The position numbers and the translations under genes were made by a program. From Rhizobium sp. 11515TR (GTDB taxonomy: Bacteria; Pseudomonadota; Alphaproteobacteria; Rhizobiales; Rhizobiaceae), in assembly GCF_002277895.1 (NCBI RefSeq), contig NZ_CP022998.1, positions 973,501 through 1,037,500 on the forward strand: a stretch of 64,000 nucleotides of DNA. The letters run 5' to 3'. This document shows, one piece after another, positions 62,415 through 64,000 of the stretch. Numbering within the stretch: the first letter of the stretch is position 1; each line of letters begins with the position of its first letter. The notes under the pieces were generated by a model. The model made no database searches and was not told the origin of the DNA. It worked only from the letters and a program-made list of their open reading frames with translations.

Positions 62415-63323
62415 ATGAACGAAGACCAATCAGGCAGCGGAGCGCGCAGTTTCCGTCTGCATAACAATCAGATCCCGGCCCGCCCTCTTGAACCGGCGCT
62501 CTATCTCGTAGCGACGCCGATTGGCAATCTCGGCGATATCACCTTGCGGGCGCTGGAGACGTTGGCTGGTGCCGATGTGCTCGCCTGCGAGGATACGCGC
62601 GTGACGCGCGTCCTGCTCGATCGCTACGGCATCCAGAACAAGCCCTATGCCTATCACGAATACAATGCCGATGAGGCAGGCCCCCGGCTGCTACAAGCTC
62701 TGGAAGCCGGCCGATCGGTGGCGCTGGTCTCGGATGCCGGCACGCCGCTCGTCTCCGACCCTGGCTACCGGCTTGCAGTGCAGGCGATCGAAGCGGGATA
62801 TAAGGTCGTTCCCATTCCCGGCGCTTCGGCGCCGCTTGCGGCTCTCGTCGGCTCCGGCCTGCCCAACGACGCCTTCTTCTTTGCCGGTTTCCTGCCCGCC
62901 AAGGACAAGGGCCGGCGTGATCGGCTGGCCGAGCTTGCCGGCATACCCGCGACCCTCATTTTCTTTGAATCGCCGCATCGCATCGCCGCGACCCTTGCCG
63001 CCGCTGCCGATGTGCTGGGGGGCGAGCGTGCCGGCGCCGTCTGCCGCGAGCTGACGAAGACATTCGAGGAATTCCGGCGTGGTACGCTCTCCGAACTCGC
63101 CGCGTTCTATGATGCCGTCGAAAATGTGAAGGGCGAGATCGTCTGGCTCGCCGGGCCGCCAACTGAAAGCGTTGCGGCGGAGGCCGATGTCGATGCCATT
63201 CTCGCCGATCTCTCAGGGACGATGCCGACCGCCAAGGCGGCAACGGAGGCTGCGCGCCTGACCGGCCTGCCGCGCAAGGAGCTTTACCAGCGCCTGCTCG
63301 ACATGAAGGAGCGCCATGGCTGA
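62415..63323 (+). CDS. rsmI: 16S rRNA (cytidine(1402)-2'-O)-methyltransferase
   Basis: 302 residues, with a short leader before the family start PALYLVATPIGNLGDITLRA. The SAM-dependent tetrapyrrole-methylase fold shows ALVSDAGTPLVSDPGYRLAV and FESPHRIAATLAA. It methylates 2'-O of C1402 in 16S rRNA. Its end overlaps the yraN start by eight bases. Confidence 0.97.
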   Translation: MNEDQSGSGARSFRLHNNQIPARPLEPALYLVATPIGNLGDITLRALETLAGADVLACEDTRVTRVLLDRYGIQNKPYAYHEYNADEAGPRLLQALEAGRSVALVSDAGTPLVSDPGYRLAVQAIEAGYKVVPIPGASAPLAALVGSGLPNDAFFFAGFLPAKDKGRRDRLAELAGIPATLIFFESPHRIAATLAAAADVLGGERAGAVCRELTKTFEEFRRGTLSELAAFYDAVENVKGEIVWLAGPPTESVAAEADVDAILADLSGTMPTAKAATEAARLTGLPRKELYQRLLDMKERHG

Positions 63324-63696
63324 TACGAAGCCCGGGTCTGGCGAGAAGCTGAAGCGGCAAAAAGCCTGGCGTCGTGGCCATGTGGCCGAATATCTCGCCG
63401 CCGCCTTCCTGATGCTCAAGGGCTATCGCATCCTGGCGATCCGCCATCGCACCAAGCTCGGCGAAATCGATATCGTCGCCCGCAAGGGTGATCTCGCTAT
63501 CTTCGTCGAGGTCAAGTCGAGGCGCGGGGCGCAGGAGGCGATCGACGCCGTTTCCTTCTCTTCGCAAAAGCGCATCCGTGCTGCGAGCGATCTTTGGCTC
63601 GCCCGCCAGCCGGATTTTGCCCGTCTTTCGCAACGCTACGACATCGTCGCCATGCTGCCTGGTCGCTGGCCGCAGCATTTTCCCGATGCGTTTTGA
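63316..63696 (+). CDS. yraN: YraN-family (UPF0102) endonuclease-like protein
   Basis: 126 residues. The nuclease-like core has RGHVAEYLAAAFLMLKGYRI, RTKLGEIDIVARKGDLAIFV and EVKSRRGAQEAIDAVSFSSQ, with the E..DxV..EVK-like arrangement of PD-(D/E)xK folds. The function is not established. It overlaps rsmI, a pair conserved in many proteobacteria, so it is probably co-transcribed with it. Confidence 0.95.
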   Translation: MADTKPGSGEKLKRQKAWRRGHVAEYLAAAFLMLKGYRILAIRHRTKLGEIDIVARKGDLAIFVEVKSRRGAQEAIDAVSFSSQKRIRAASDLWLARQPDFARLSQRYDIVAMLPGRWPQHFPDAF

Positions 63697-63796
63697 ACAC
63701 GGCGTTACAGGACCGTCACAAAATCAGCCTATTGCCGGACGGATAAGCGTTCGCGACTTCCGCCGCGCTCACAATGCTATTTCGACAGGCTTCACT

Positions 63797-64000
63797 ATGA
63801 TCCGCAACACCGTTTCCGTATTCACCGTTCCCTCGCAGGAAGAGCGTAAGAGTTTTATTTCACTCGAAAAGACCGCGGCCATCCATGCGGAAAAACTTGC
63901 ATCGCTTGCCTGCATGAATGCTGTGCGCATAGGCGGGGCGGATGCCAAGATCGAGGCTCTGTCCTTTCCATTTACGGTCGCTGCCTGGAATCTCGAGCGC
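63797..64000 (+). CDS. Start of an endonuclease/exonuclease/phosphatase-family protein (partial)
   Basis: 68 codons from the ATG at 63797 to the window end (MIRNTVSVFTVPSQEERKSF...). The last visible residues TVAAWNLER resemble the first motif (WNLER) of the EEP superfamily, in which the Asn binds metal. Only the N-terminus is available, so the call is weak. It is in the same direction as rsmI-yraN with a 100-base gap. Confidence 0.5.
   Translation, partial: MIRNTVSVFTVPSQEERKSFISLEKTAAIHAEKLASLACMNAVRIGGADAKIEALSFPFTVAAWNLER

Noticed and set aside
1..64000. CRISPR array, prophage, insertion sequence, tRNA or rRNA genes
   Set aside because: No regularly spaced repeats, no transposase or integrase frames, and no tRNA-like cloverleaf or rRNA sequence recognised by reading.

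Overview
The window looks like chromosomal DNA from an alphaproteobacterium of the Rhizobium group. It is GC-rich, and its markers include a Sinorhizobium-type phosphatidylethanolamine N-methyltransferase (pmtA) next to dnaN, a RirA/Irr-type iron world with imelysin proteins, NDUFA9-like and DUF1330 genes beside pyrF, and short palindromic repeats typical of rhizobial intergenic DNA. I see no tRNA, rRNA, CRISPR array, insertion sequence, integrase or phage gene. The assignment is by gene content and recognition; no database search was run.

Layout. 1-5020: a bacterial alpha-2-macroglobulin (thioester intact, PAN domain at the N-terminus), cut off by the window edge. 5.2-12.4 kb: small metabolic units, namely aldo/keto reductase with divergent LysR, an M15-like protein, aldo/keto reductase plus GNAT, cysteine hydrolase plus GlxA-type regulator, and a Gfo/Idh/MocA dehydrogenase. 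12.5-16.3 kb: a GtrA flippase, a polyprenol-phosphate glycosyltransferase and a divergent Stt3-like GT-C membrane protein, which together look like a lipid-linked sugar transfer system. 16.5-24.4 kb: xseA and a quinone reductase, an M29 aminopeptidase, the yffB-ybaK pair with a divergent MarR regulator and its two matching operators, a small basic ORF, a succinylglutamate desuccinylase-like deacylase and an MFS transporter. 24.5-34.3 kb: quinone oxidoreductase/LysR, SulP transporter, LigT-like phosphoesterase, a 45-residue lipoprotein, Ogt, GNAT, DUF4180, FMN reductase, secreted esterase, Mug glycosylase and a small secreted protein.

34.5-40.2 kb is an accessory-looking patch of three redox-enzyme/regulator pairs (SDR/AraC, AKR/TetR, thioredoxin-reductase-like/TetR). 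It contains a frameshifted remnant of an isoprenylcysteine-methyltransferase-like gene. 40.3-45.1 kb: guaA, an mtnN-thioesterase pair, DUF2252 and a Tat-exported hydrolase. 45.6-50.8 kb: a four-gene envelope iron-uptake operon (imelysin, di-heme DUF1111 protein, second imelysin, DUF1513) with a candidate Irr box upstream. 51-64 kb is core housekeeping: an RsmB-family methyltransferase, RlpA, an epimerase-queG pair, GST, uppP, an NDUFA9-like protein, DUF1330, pyrF, a phosphatase-like protein, pmtA, dnaN, rsmI, yraN and the start of an endonuclease/exonuclease/phosphatase-family gene.

Most striking points. A dispersed palindromic repeat (copies at 7297, 12449, 47815 and 55361) is, in the copy at 47815, translated as part of the signal peptide of the second imelysin, because no alternative start codon exists. 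The MarR gene at 21116 is bracketed by two identically spaced palindromes, one of which sits on the promoter of an undescribed 50-residue ORF. Several other genes have clean twin operators (37572/37604, 31137/31178).
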